DNA from: Morinoia aosen
Taxonomy: Eukaryota; Arthropoda; Malacostraca; Amphipoda; Talitridae
Direction of reading: 5' to 3'
Assembly: GCA_030386875.1 (NCBI GenBank)
Contig: CM059578.1
Coordinates: 20,073,009-20,137,008, forward strand
DNA: 64,000 nt
Made by a program: the position numbers and the translations under genes. The notes below the pieces were generated by a model that saw only the letters and a program-made list of their open reading frames with translations, was not told the origin of the DNA and did not search any database. Positions 44,680 through 55,780 of the stretch are shown one piece after another (positions within the stretch are counted from its first letter, which is position 1; each line of letters starts with the position of its first letter).

Positions 44680-47600
44680 AAGTGAAAAAGGTGTAGTTTC
44701 TTTTCAATTAAGCATTAGCAAGGCATAGGCACATTATACACAAAAACTTGAGCTTAATAGGAGGGATGATGGCAGTCAAGGCCTTTCTTATGGCCTACAA
44801 CTTTCCTCTTGAGCACACACACATTAGACATGATAATTTCTTCAAATTTTTTGCCCATAAGAAAGACTTTACAAAAGGAATTCCTCAGGGGGTCATCCTG
44901 GGTTAAAACATGCCACAAGCAACTATGAAGGCATCACTGTAAACAACTTGTTAGGAATAGGCCTTAAATGCACTGTAGGTTATCAGACCATCTATAGGCA
45001 ACTAACTGTTTCAAGTCATTGCTCTATTCTACACATTCACTTGAAATTTGTTCCCTTCCTCAACAACAGTCAGGTTGTATTCTTCATCCAACCCTGCAAA
45101 ATGCCCAAACCATAATTGCATTCAGCTTATCTGGCATACCACTGGTTTTCTCCATACTGTTCAAACACAGCATTCATGAAGAACTCTCTTTCATGCTAAT
45201 ACTTCCTATATTCCAGAACTAAATGTTCTGCTGTTTAAATTTTCCTGCCCTGCTCTCGTAATGCTTGCATAACACAATTCCCTTTAATGCATCTCCATGG
45301 GTTCATGTTCTGAATTAAAGCTTTACACATTAAGGTCACCGAATGCTCGTTTCCTATAATTTGAAAAAAAATAGTTCTTGATTGAAATAAGGTTTGAGGT
45401 ATTCAGAGCATGTTTGCAACATTCAAATAGACAGCTCAGCCAATAATGCAGTTAGAGACAAATGTTTTTTTTCTGTTAGATTCACAATAAATAGGAGTCA
45501 AAACATAGCGGATAGTTTTTCGTTTTAGCTTAAAAAAATTCAAAACATTTTTGAAAATTTCTGAAACATATTTTCACGATTATTTGCATATGAAATTCAT
45601 AAAAAAATATTTTCAACGATATTCAAAAAATGTACTACTAAATATTATTATACTCATCTTGCTTTCAGTGATGCAAAAAAGATGACCTCAATTGGAGAAC
45701 AACTGTGGCTGAAATTTTGCATCAAAGTCTTGAAAAGTTGGTTCAGAGAAAAGGGAGGTTTTTTCAGGGCACTTTGCCACACAGGATACTTAGGTTTTTG
45801 TTATTCCTACAAACTAACTAGAACACAACTAATTAAATAAAATATTTCACTTGGTTTTCCATTGATTTCCCCCTTTGGGTATTATGGAAATCATTTGTGT
45901 ATTCCTCTAAAATACTCCCCTTTGGGAGGGATTTTTGGTAAAATACCCCCCTTGATTTGGCTGGGGTGTTAGAAGCCTTGTACAGGGTTCCAATTTTCAT
46001 TACATATGTAGGAAGGGTCAAGGAACATTTTTATGCAAAACTTTCATCTCTGATGATTCGACCCTGAAGGACCCCCGTTCCGTGACTTTAATGCAAACAA
46101 GAGTAGACTTCAAGAACATTTATTATTTAACGTTTCTAGCTTCAGGACATTCTTAATAGCATAGCAGTATTGTGCTATGTGTCAAAGCATAAATCTTGCC
46201 CTAGGTGTGATAGTGCTATGTGAGCATAGGAAGCCTTGAAGCACCACACACTTGAGAGAAATTTTCCTTACTAACAGTATGTAAATTAAAGATAAACATC
46301 AACCATGAGAGACAGTAATAGAAATAAAGATGAAATTCTAACTTTCACAAAATATTACTTACTAGGGTAATCCATTGTTGTCAACAAATTATGACCTGTG
46401 CTAGCAAACTAACTAGTTGGTTTGGTGCACGTGAGATTGACTACGGTGCAGAAAGACAGTGCAACACCTCAAGGGAGCTATGTTTTACTCAAGAAATATG
46501 GAAAGTCTTATACAATGAAGTCTACATCCATCTACTAACATTATACTCCCATTTATTCATTCCATATTCTTTCATTAGTCTTCCAATTGCTTTCTTCCAG
46601 TTCTTGCAATTACTCCTAGCTTCCCCTCTATCAAACCATAAAAATGAGTCATTCACAGGCCTCTCAATTCTGATACAAACAATCTTTTGAATGTTTAGCT
46701 TTCAAGAATAGCCCCAGTAATGTTTCCTCTAATTCTTTCACTCAAAAATTTGTTTTACCTACCTATATTTCTGGATTTACTTTTTCTAATCTTATAATTT
46801 AAGACAGCCTTTATCATACATCTAGAAAACAAACTCCACTTTAGATCACCTCTTAAAAATAAGTATAAATGAAGTAGTTAAAGCCTCCCTACTCGAAAAT
46901 AAAATGTGTTCCATAGAGAGGACAAAGGGTGCTTCTATAGAGTGGGGTCTACCACACTATAGCATGAGATCTATCTCTAGCTAATAGTATGGCGAGAGGT
47001 TAGGTAAATAATGGATGTGACTTTCGTCCACACATATAATTAGCAATAAACATCTAATTAGTACATCCCAAATAGCACCTATGTAGGCAATATTTGGCGG
47101 TAGGTTTTGCGCTATAGTAGCACCAAACAAAAAAAAGCACCTTATAGTGTTCATTTATAATAATAGGGAACCAATGTACAAGGAGTGTTCCTCCATAAGG
47201 CCCTCAAAATATGGAAACCGTAAGTTCAGAAAGGAGATCATGAAACATGAAAAAACTTTAAAAAAAGGAGATCAAGTTCTCAATGTGTACCCAGGACAGT
47301 AGTGAAATGGAATAAGGTGGTTCATATAACAAACCCACCCTAACAAAAGAAAGCACTACCAAACCTATGGCTTAGGATATCCCATGTGCATATTCCCACA
47401 TGATACAATAAGTGCATCCTCCCTGAAGGGATCATCTCTTACAGTTTCTACAGCTGTCTATTTTGAGGCTAACACCAAATGCCCAACTTAATTCTGACAT
47501 TTTTCTAACTTTTCAAGGTTCCTTCCAGTTGAAGCAATATCAATCATACCATATATTACTCTGGGCGCTGTATAATATTTCCACATTCCTCAAACAAATT

Positions 47601-47715
47601 TACAAATTTTAGCTTGTAACTTGGACAAAATACTCAAACCTCTGTACAATTGCAGGGCTATTGCCATTTTCTACTTTCTCCTCTTATGCATCAATCTTCA
47701 TTAATTATAGACATA
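44680..47715. other. no gene recognised
   Basis: AT-rich sequence with stops in all frames at ordinary density. I see no conserved protein, RNA gene or paired termini. Under the inversion model this is part of the original right flank of copy A, read in reverse. Confidence 0.5.
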
Positions 47716-48241
47716 AGGTACTAAGGTTTGTGTTAAGGAGATGTAACTAATCAATTTCTGAAATTTTGTTGCCTGTATCATGGTTATTACATTGAAATGA
47801 ACAACCGTTCTTCCATGCATTTTTTTGGGCAAAGAGGGAAGAAATTGTTCTGAAAGGAACACTACAATGGACTCTGCCGACGTACTCGAATGATCCAGCG
47901 CATTCCAGCCATCATAGACAAAAATTAACATACATACCGCTTTAATTCAACAAATACTCATTTGCCCCAGAAAGTGCTTAGAAGAAAACTCATTTATTTT
48001 GATGTAATTACCATGATTCAAGCAACAAAAATTTCAAAATTAATTAGTAACTATTTATTGAAGCACTTTTCAGCCATCAATGACAAAAATTAACATACCA
48101 CCATAACTCGTTAAATCCTCATTTGCCTCAAAAAGTGCATTAAAGAAAAGTTGTTTATTTTGATGTAATTACCATGATATGAGCAACAACATTTTGAAAA
48201 TTGATTAGTTGTATCTCCTTAACACTTACCGGTACTAATAA
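47716..48241. repeat. inverted-repeat element with three related internal units
   Basis: The ends pair over about 110 bp: ggtactaa...gttaaggagat...aactaatcaattt at the left, and the reverse complement ending ...ttaacacttaccggtactaa at the right. Inside, a unit of about 160 bp (caaaaattaacatac ... gatgtaattaccatgat ... gcaacaa) occurs at about 47920-48050 and 48085-48220 in direct order, and once inverted at about 47730-47930. It is MITE-like; no coding sequence. Confidence 0.65.
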
Positions 48242-48872
48242 TCTTACGTTTTGTTTGTTTGAATTCCCTCAATATTTCACTGTTTATCTCTATCAGTCTC
48301 ACCAGCAATTATTATCATAACTTTACCTTTATCTCTTCCAAATTTTATATCAAAGTCTTCACTATATTCATTCACAACCTCAAGCCTCCTTTGTTGTTCC
48401 AGCCCTGACTTACTGATCACAACAATGACAACAGCATACAGCAAACAGCTCGAGTACATTCTCACCAACCTTCAATCCCAGACTGCTCATTCTCAAACAG
48501 CTAATTCTTACATGAACAAGCTACACAGCACGGAAAACTGAGTGCAACTTTATTTTGCTCCTCTAGCACTCTTCACCAGCCTAGTTTTTCAATTTCTTTA
48601 CCAATATATGGCACTAATTTCTCACACCGATTTCTCAAAATATCCAACTTGAATCAATTTTTCCATGAATGCAAAAAAGCCTCAAAATGTTTACTCTATC
48701 ATAAGCATTCTTAATATGAAAAAAAACTATAAAACCTTTTTTATTTATTCTCAATCTTTTATTATACAGATGAACTTCACCTTATGTCTACTGAAAAAAT
48801 TCTGTCTTCACCCATTACTTTCTGTCTTCACTTTTTGTAATTTTTTTGTTAAGTTCCAGTGTATCTCCCTGT
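48242..48872. other. no gene recognised
   Basis: AT-rich; nothing supported. Confidence 0.45.
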
Positions 48873-49160
48873 GCTCGTCGTAGCCGTGTGGCTATCAAAC
48901 CCGCCTCCGTGCAGGCAAACCCGGGTTCGAGTCCCGGCGCTGGTGGCGATTTTCTCTGTTGGGTAGAGGGAAAAAATTCCAAGCACAATACCCCACTCTA
49001 CCCAGGTGTCTGAAATGGGTACCGGTCTTGACCGGGGGAAAGTGTCATGGCTTCCTGGCGTTAGTTATAAGGCATTTGAAAATCCAATGTACAACGTGAT
49101 ATGAATCAGGCTTGAAATTGGAAATAAAGCATCCGTAGATGCCTTCATTATTATTATTAT
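48873..49160 (+). mobile_element. tRNA-derived SINE, copy 2
   Basis: The same family as 2771-3083: A-box-like tagccgtgtggct, B box GGTTCGAGTCC at about 48923, the same tRNA-unrelated body and an ATT-repeat tail. About 10% different from copy 1 by eye. This copy's head is closer to a tRNA (cccgggttcgagtcccgg forms a perfect T-arm-like stem). Confidence 0.87.
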
Positions 49161-51452
49161 GTTTGCTAGTTGCGACACTTCTATGGGTTGTTGTTACAGA
49201 AAAAAAATTAATTTATTACTTAGGTTGCTTTGCAACAGGGAGTATATTAAGTGAGGTTCAGGGGCAGTTGGTGCTGCTCACACCCTACTCAGGGTATGGG
49301 CCAAAAGACCCCAGCAGAATAAGTAATAGCACCCTAACTTGCCACAGTAATTGGTTATCAAAAAAAATAAAAAGACTTCCATAATAAGGTTTCTTACCAG
49401 TTTCAGGTTAAAGATATAGTAATCTGTGAAGTTCTGATGTTGCCCGTTTTCTTTGAGATTATCAAGTAAAGTTGTAGTACACCAGTGGATGTTCTGGAGT
49501 CGTCCGCAAGGCTTAAGGCATTCAGTAATACGGGTCACCAGCCGCCGGAGTAGGCGACACTTACTAGGTTAATAGCGATATCTCTATACATCTGACTCGG
49601 TCCTCAGAAGGAGGTGATTACAGTGTTCGGACGCGCTTACTTGCACATCTAACTTCATCAAAGAGAGCCCAGCTATCTACACTTGAAGGGTAATGATGAG
49701 GTCAGTTTTAGCTCGCCTGATTTATTCCCTAGTGATGGGATGCTAAGGAGAGGCTTGAACCGTGGGGTTTGAGGCGTCCTTGGAGATCTTCTCTTTGGAG
49801 GCGTGAACTTCCGTCGCTGCGCTCAAGGGACCGTCTCGGGAGGTATGTAATGAGGAGTGTTATTTGAGAGTGCGTTTGGGGTCTGCGTAACGTGTCGCCA
49901 ATGTGAGGAATTCAATTGTTATGAATTATTTGGCGGACAAGTGTCACCGTTAGGGGAAGGCCCACCGGTGAGCAAACACAGTTTGGGTAATTATTATCAG
50001 TACGTGAGAACCGGAAAGATTCGTAAGACAATCCGGCTGAGGTATTTGGAATAGTTGGAAGAAGTGGAAGAGGCAGTATTTCTCGAGCCGTTGTGAGGGT
50101 TGAGTGGCTATACTGCAGGAAGGTGCGAGTAGGGAGTTTGATTCCTAAGTGTTTTAGGAGTGGATTGTGGTGCGATGTACTCGTGGGTCCTGTACGGGAA
50201 CAGTCGGCTGATTATTGTGCACACACATGAGCAAGCACTGACACACGAGCAAGACTGCCTCACAATGTGCTTACATGGAAGAACTTGACAGAGGTCTTCA
50301 GAAAGTTGGGTGTTCGTGTCACTCTGGGGTCACCAGTATGAAGTTCTCCCAAAGTGGGGAAAACAATTGAATTGACTTAAACGACTTGAATTGAATACTT
50401 CTAGATCAAGCGGTTTGAATGGGTTGATTATCTTAATATTTAAGGTTGAAGGTTGAATATTGAGGAATTTATCGATTTCACAAGGAAGATGTTCTTTTGA
50501 TAATGGCGGGTCACCAGTGCTCGGGTAGAGCACATTGAATTGCAAAATGAATGAATTACGGCCACTGACTCTGTCCTCAGAAGGAGGTTATTAAGTATTC
50601 GGATGCTCTACTGGCACCTAATTTTCGACTTGCACGAGTAAGTTCTCTGTATTATAATGACTGAACTTTAACTTCTCGCCTTATGAGCTTTATTGGTAGT
50701 CTCTGGGTGCCGTGGCTACGGCCGCTGGGAGGTGGATCCGCTTCTTGTGGAAGAAGGTCAGGGTCCAGTCAGGTGACGTGCCAGCCGGTGCCGTGGCTAG
50801 AGGGAATCCGTTGTGGATCCAGGCGAGAATGTATTTGTGGGTGTAACTATCCGCAGGTGCGGTGATATTATTGGAGATGGATGGTATCTTGAAAAGAGGC
50901 AGTCCCTGTCGGGGTTTCTGCCTGTGAGCCTTGTGGCTTAATTGGTATGAGGTTAGCCGTTTGGCTGAATAGATTTTGGGAACGTCTCACGTGGATCTGA
51001 GTACGTTCCGAATGAATCTAATTGTACGCTCTCAAGTGAATCTGAGGAACGTTAATAGAGGGTTGTTGGCGGTGTTTGTGTGTCGGCCTCGCAGGTTCTT
51101 CAGAGAAGAAAACCGAGATGTACACACTTTGAATGATTTGAAACGAGTGACGCTTGTGCGAGTGAAATGTTGCCGACACGGCGACATGGGAGGTTTCGTT
51201 ACTACTCAAAAGTGATTTCTTAGAGATTGAATTTTTCAATACACAATTTTAATAAAATTGAGGATAGAAATGAATTACTTTCGTAATGAAATTTTATTCT
51301 AATGGTTGAATTTATTTTACTGAATTTTTAAATGAACATTTTGAGAATTTCCGAAATTTATACTGAGTTGCGTGCCGAAGGTTCGCTACAGCTTAGTACT
51401 CAAGGCAAGCTACAGCTCGGCGCCTGAGCCGCAGCTTAACCTAGTTGGCACC
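49161..51452 (-). mobile_element. decayed LTR-like sequence with repeated primer-site motifs
   Basis: No protein is recognised. The motif GGTCACCAG, the complement of the tRNA-Trp primer site used by the gypsy and TRIM-like elements here, occurs at about 49528, 50331 and 50510. The phrase tcctcagaaggaggt is repeated at about 49605 and 50576, each about 70 bp after one of these motifs. This matches the internal layout of the TRIM-like element at 22388, so the region is probably a decayed non-autonomous LTR element. Bases 51150-51400 weakly resemble 59510-59740 beyond the gypsy, perhaps two old LTRs with the gypsy between. Confidence 0.4.
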
Positions 51453-52376
51453 TGTGTAGGTCTAATTGTCCGCTGGGGTGAATTGACGGGCAAAGACTAC
51501 AACATCTCTCGACAAGTAAATTTGAGCGACTATAAGAGGGATAATGAATGACAATTTTTGGTTAACTCAGCTTTTTCCTGCCGTGTAGTTTATTGAAGGA
51601 AAACCAAGGAGAACTGGCTTGGATCTTGATCTCGGAGAGCTTTTCTAGGTGGGCAATCCGTGCCGGAGAGCCAGGCTGGCGTTGGCGAAGGCCGTCACGC
51701 GATGGAGTAGGCAGGGTGAGTGAGTTGTATTTGGGAACTTGAATTAGGCAATTTGAGATAATTGAGCGAGGGTCAATGACGTAGCTCAGGTAGAACTAAT
51801 GACTCAAAATAAGGTGAGGTGTGAGTGAGCAAGTTAAATCCGGCTCATGTGAGCAGAAGCAAGTCGGCACATTAGCACATTAGCACATTAGCAGGAGCAA
51901 GTTAAGTTACTGCTCATATTAGCATAGCATACTAGGATACTAGTAAGCCCAGGTCCTTAGCATTTAGCATATTATGTCACAGCTCATATTGGTAGGAGCA
52001 AGTTAAGTCACAGCTTATGTGAGAATAGCATTTAGCATGGCACTCAGGAACCCAGGGAGATTCAAAACTGTGAGTGTTGTGTGTATGGCGATGATGTAGA
52101 GGTCAAGGTGATGTTCGCACGCTAGCACGCCACAAGAAAGAGTGAGCAGTTCAAGCGACGCGCTTGAATGTTTCCAAATCGGGGTGCTTAAAGGCTCGAA
52201 ATGTCGATTGATTATTTGGTCTCTCATGTATTTACACACAAACTTCAATGATTACGAGTTAGAAGTAGAAAATAATTAATAATAAATTATAGTAAGATTT
52301 TTAATGCTAATGATTAATTTATTTCAGTGAGAATGGCAAATTTCTAATTTTTACGCTTATGTAGCGGTATGCTACA
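51453..52376 (-). repeat. gypsy 3' LTR
   Basis: 924 bp, tgtgtaggtc...tatgctaca in plus orientation. It includes small direct repeats (gcacattagcacattag). Near identical to 57315-58238. Confidence 0.93.
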
Positions 52377-52387
52377 TTACCCCCCAA
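52377..52387 (-). promoter_or_regulatory. gypsy polypurine tract
   Basis: TTGGGGGGTAA on the minus strand, directly before the 3' LTR; the primer for plus-strand DNA synthesis in this class. Confidence 0.8.
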
Positions 52388-52417
52388 GGCGCAGACCGAA
52401 AGGTCCACCCGCTGCAA

Positions 52418-55400
52418 TCATCTGTAGCGGGAAGGAGGGCGAACTACACGACCCTGCCGGGTTCGGCAATTGGCAAATGATACTGAGCGGGGAAGTTTCA
52501 CCAAACGGGTCTGCAAGTTTAGATCGGCAGGAGTCCTAGGAACAGGAGTTACTGCAGCGGGCTCGTCTGGTCTCTCCAGACTTGTCGCTGTGTCAGTAAG
52601 AGGGCTAGAGTTAGAGTCTACGACAGGGTTAGAGATAGGGTTTGAATGTACAGGCACATAGAAAGGATTACACTCAAGTTGACTAGGCAATAATGCAGCC
52701 AACTGAGGAAGCTGAGATGGTAGATATGATCGAGTCTCAGTGGGAAGGGAAATCTGCGGAGAGGATGATGAGTTATAAGTTACACTATGATCGGAAGTGT
52801 ACGCGACTTTTAATCGATCAATGCTCACGGGGTCGTGTGAACCCGATCTTTCAAGTATGAAATATTTGGGCGTGCGTTTGATAATTTTGAATGGGCCATC
52901 ATAAGGGCGCGTGAGAGTAGGTTTGATGGCGTCGTTTCGGACATACACATGTGTGCAGTCCTGCAAGGCGGGATCCAGTTTGTCCTCAGTCTGAGGCATT
53001 CGCGGAGCCACATACTTGATCTGGCGCATGCAATCTTTTAGGCAGGTTACATATGCGGAACGGTCAGCGGATGAAAATTCAGGCAAAGGTTTTGGGTCAA
53101 CAATGTCGCCGGGGAGACGAAGTGTCTGACCATATAGCATTTCAGCCGCTGTGCATTGCTGATCTTGTCTATGTAAATTTCGGATGCTAAGTAGTACTAC
53201 TGGAAGTCTGTCAGTCCAATCATTGCTGCAGTTTAGGCAACGTAATGCCGACTTTAAGTCTCTGTGGACTCTCTCAATAAGTCCATTTGACTGTGGATGA
53301 TAAGCTGTAGTTGATGTATTTGCACACCCTAAAGCAATGCTAAGCTCACTCCAGAATTTGGAGGTAAATTGTGATCCCCGGTCATGCGTGACCTTTAAGG
53401 GGACACCAAATCTAGAGATCCAGTTTGACATGAAAGCGCGCGCTACAGTCTCGGTTTGGGTATCAGGAAGAGGGACAGCCTCAACCCAACGTGTGAACCT
53501 ATCGATGATGGTCAACAAATAAGAATAACCGCGCGATAAAGGCAAAGGACCCACCAAATCTAGGTGGACCGAGTCGAACTTGTGACCTGTGAATGCACAA
53601 CTCTGCAGCGCTGCACGATTATGTTTCACCACTTTACTACTCTGACATGCATGGCAATTTTGCACAATTTGCTTGGCCTCCTTACGCATCGCTGGCCAGA
53701 CGTAACGATCAGAAATCAAACGCAATGTACGGTTAATACCAGGGTGAGAGAGAGAATGGTAATGCAGGATAGCTACTCTGCGGAGAGTTGCAGGAAGGTA
53801 CAAACGAGAAAGTCGCTCGGCATCACGGTACACGCCGTCAACCAAGGTTAACTTCAGAGAGGAAGTGTTAGAAGGTTTGAGAAGGTCCTGAAGTTCAGGA
53901 TCCTCCTTCTGCGCTCTTTCAATGTTGCCGAAGGTGATTTCACCACTGGTTTGGACAGTGTTGATTCTGGAAAGACAGTCAGCGACAGTATTGTCCAACC
54001 CTTTTATGAAACGGATGTCAGTGGTAAACTGACTTATAAACGACAAGTGTCGAGCTTCCCTTGGGGAATGTCTTTCAGAAGGCATTTTGATCGCTGAGGT
54101 CAGAGGTTTGTGATCTGTGTAGATCACAAACTCCCTCGCCTCTAGAGCATAGCGAAAGTGTCTCACAGATAAGTAGATAGCAAGAAGTTCCCTACCGAAC
54201 GCGCTATAAGCACGCTCAGTGGGCGACAGCTTTTTGGAAAAGAAAGCAAGAGGAGAGATATTAGTACCTACTTGTTGTTGCAAAACAGCACCTACGGCGG
54301 TACTGGATGCGTCCACAACGAGGCTGAAATCAGCATTAGCAATAGGGTAGGATAGTTCAGTCGCGGAAGCTAACTTGTGCTTGATTGTCTCAAAAGCTTT
54401 GCGCGCTTCTTCTGTCCATTTTACCTCAATAGATTTGCCTTTTCGTTTCGGTTCGAGGAGGTCAGACAAGGGCGCTAAAGTTTGGGCACAGTTGCGTATG
54501 AAACGATGATAGAAGTTAACAGAACCTAGGAACCTTCTTAGTTCCTTCTGGGTCTGTGGAAGAGGAAAGTTTTTGATCACCTCTACTTTGGAAGGCAAAG
54601 GTTTTAGACCTAGGCTAGAAATTTCATGACCTAAGTAAATCAGTGATGACTTTCCGAACTCACATTTCTCAGGATTTACGAGGAGTCCATTGTCGGACAG
54701 TCTTTGAAAAACGACCCTAAGATGGTCTTTGTGCAACTCTGGGGTTGTGGATGCCACTAGGATGTCGTCTAGATAGACATAGGCGAAAGTGAGATCAGAG
54801 AAAGTTTCAGCCATGTGCCTTTGGAACGTCTGAGGAGCGTTCCTCAAGCCATATGGCATCTTGAGGAATTCAAAGAGACCAAACGGAGTGATTACCGCGG
54901 TCTTAGGAATCGCAGACTCATCCAAGGGGATTTGATGGAAGGCAGACTGCAGGTCTATCTTAGAGAAAATTTGTGCTCCCTCTAAATTTGCACTGAAATC
55001 ATGAAGGTAGGGAATAAGGTAGCGATCAGGTAGAGTAACGGCGTTCAACCTGCGGAAATCCCCGCACGGTCTGAATTCACCGTTAGCCTTGGGTACTAGC
55101 AAAAGAGGACTAGCCCAAGGACTTTTGGAGGTGCGGATGATGCCACATTCTTGCATGCGCGCGAATTCTCTCTTGGCTAACGCCAATCGATCAGGCGGCA
55201 GTCGCCTAGCACGGGAGAAAACTGGCGGACCTTGCGTCTCTATGAAGTGCTTTGTGCATGTTTGCATGTTATTAGAAGCTAAGTTAGGGTTTGTTAATGC
55301 TGGGAAATTTTTAAGTTCTTGTTCAAACATGCACTCCTCCTTGAAAGCAATCGAGAAGGAATGCAAGACATTTGCTCTAGTTATGCTACCAGCGGGAATT

Positions 55401-55780
55401 GAGATCTGTGTCTCCTCGTCCCTAATTCTACGGTTTTTAACATCTACAATAATCCCATACTTCTCTAGGAAATCCGCGCCAATGATAGGCTCTTGGACTT
55501 CCGCGATTAAGAAGGTGAAAAGGAAAGATCGCCTCAATCCCAGACTGCACTCTAATACTCTTTCACCGTAACAAGGAATTGGCGTGCCGTTCGCGGCGCG
55601 TAATGTCGCCAACAATGGGTTGTTTTTGTCTTTTGCCGTGGCTGGGATAATTGACACGCTTGAGCCAGTGTCGATGAGAAATCGATATTTGGTAACGGGA
55701 TCGAGAATAGTAAGGAGGCGAGTAGTCTGGGAATGAGGCAACGCAGTACTCGCTACTGTGCGTTGCTGTTGGCGTTTCCC
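52418..55780 (-). CDS. gypsy Pol: protease, reverse transcriptase, RNase H, integrase
   Basis: 1107 residues counted from 55741, but the frame is open back to the slippery site at 55780 and has no ATG there, so it is probably made as Gag-Pol by frameshifting. Protease FLIDTGSSVSII (DTG at residues 24-26) and IIGADFL; reverse transcriptase from about residue 180: WASPLLLVPK, GDFRRLNAVT, FSKIDLQSAFHQI, MPYGLRNAPQTFQR, catalytic YLDD at 323-326; RNase H VVDASSTAVGAVL, ELLAIYLSVRHFR, YTDHKPL; integrase zinc site H...H...CHAC, then VHLDLVGPL, THDRGSQFTS and AYHPQSNGLIERVHRDL. All catalytic residues seem present. The C-terminal tail is Ser/Pro-rich. Confidence 0.93.
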   Translation of the reverse strand, partial: GKRQQQRTVASTALPHSQTTRLLTILDPVTKYRFLIDTGSSVSIIPATAKDKNNPLLATLRAANGTPIPCYGERVLECSLGLRRSFLFTFLIAEVQEPIIGADFLEKYGIIVDVKNRRIRDEETQISIPAGSITRANVLHSFSIAFKEECMFEQELKNFPALTNPNLASNNMQTCTKHFIETQGPPVFSRARRLPPDRLALAKREFARMQECGIIRTSKSPWASPLLLVPKANGEFRPCGDFRRLNAVTLPDRYLIPYLHDFSANLEGAQIFSKIDLQSAFHQIPLDESAIPKTAVITPFGLFEFLKMPYGLRNAPQTFQRHMAETFSDLTFAYVYLDDILVASTTPELHKDHLRVVFQRLSDNGLLVNPEKCEFGKSSLIYLGHEISSLGLKPLPSKVEVIKNFPLPQTQKELRRFLGSVNFYHRFIRNCAQTLAPLSDLLEPKRKGKSIEVKWTEEARKAFETIKHKLASATELSYPIANADFSLVVDASSTAVGAVLQQQVGTNISPLAFFSKKLSPTERAYSAFGRELLAIYLSVRHFRYALEAREFVIYTDHKPLTSAIKMPSERHSPREARHLSFISQFTTDIRFIKGLDNTVADCLSRINTVQTSGEITFGNIERAQKEDPELQDLLKPSNTSSLKLTLVDGVYRDAERLSRLYLPATLRRVAILHYHSLSHPGINRTLRLISDRYVWPAMRKEAKQIVQNCHACQSSKVVKHNRAALQSCAFTGHKFDSVHLDLVGPLPLSRGYSYLLTIIDRFTRWVEAVPLPDTQTETVARAFMSNWISRFGVPLKVTHDRGSQFTSKFWSELSIALGCANTSTTAYHPQSNGLIERVHRDLKSALRCLNCSNDWTDRLPVVLLSIRNLHRQDQQCTAAEMLYGQTLRLPGDIVDPKPLPEFSSADRSAYVTCLKDCMRQIKYVAPRMPQTEDKLDPALQDCTHVYVRNDAIKPTLTRPYDGPFKIIKRTPKYFILERSGSHDPVSIDRLKVAYTSDHSVTYNSSSSPQISLPTETRSYLPSQLPQLAALLPSQLECNPFYVPVHSNPISNPVVDSNSSPLTDTATSLERPDEPAAVTPVPRTPADLNLQTRLVKLPRSVSFANCRTRQGRVVRPPSRYR

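Noticed and set aside
52015-52248. Identical 77-residue proteins at 52015-52248 and 57877-58110
   Set aside because: These are the two gypsy LTRs; the frame is chance within a duplicated non-coding LTR.
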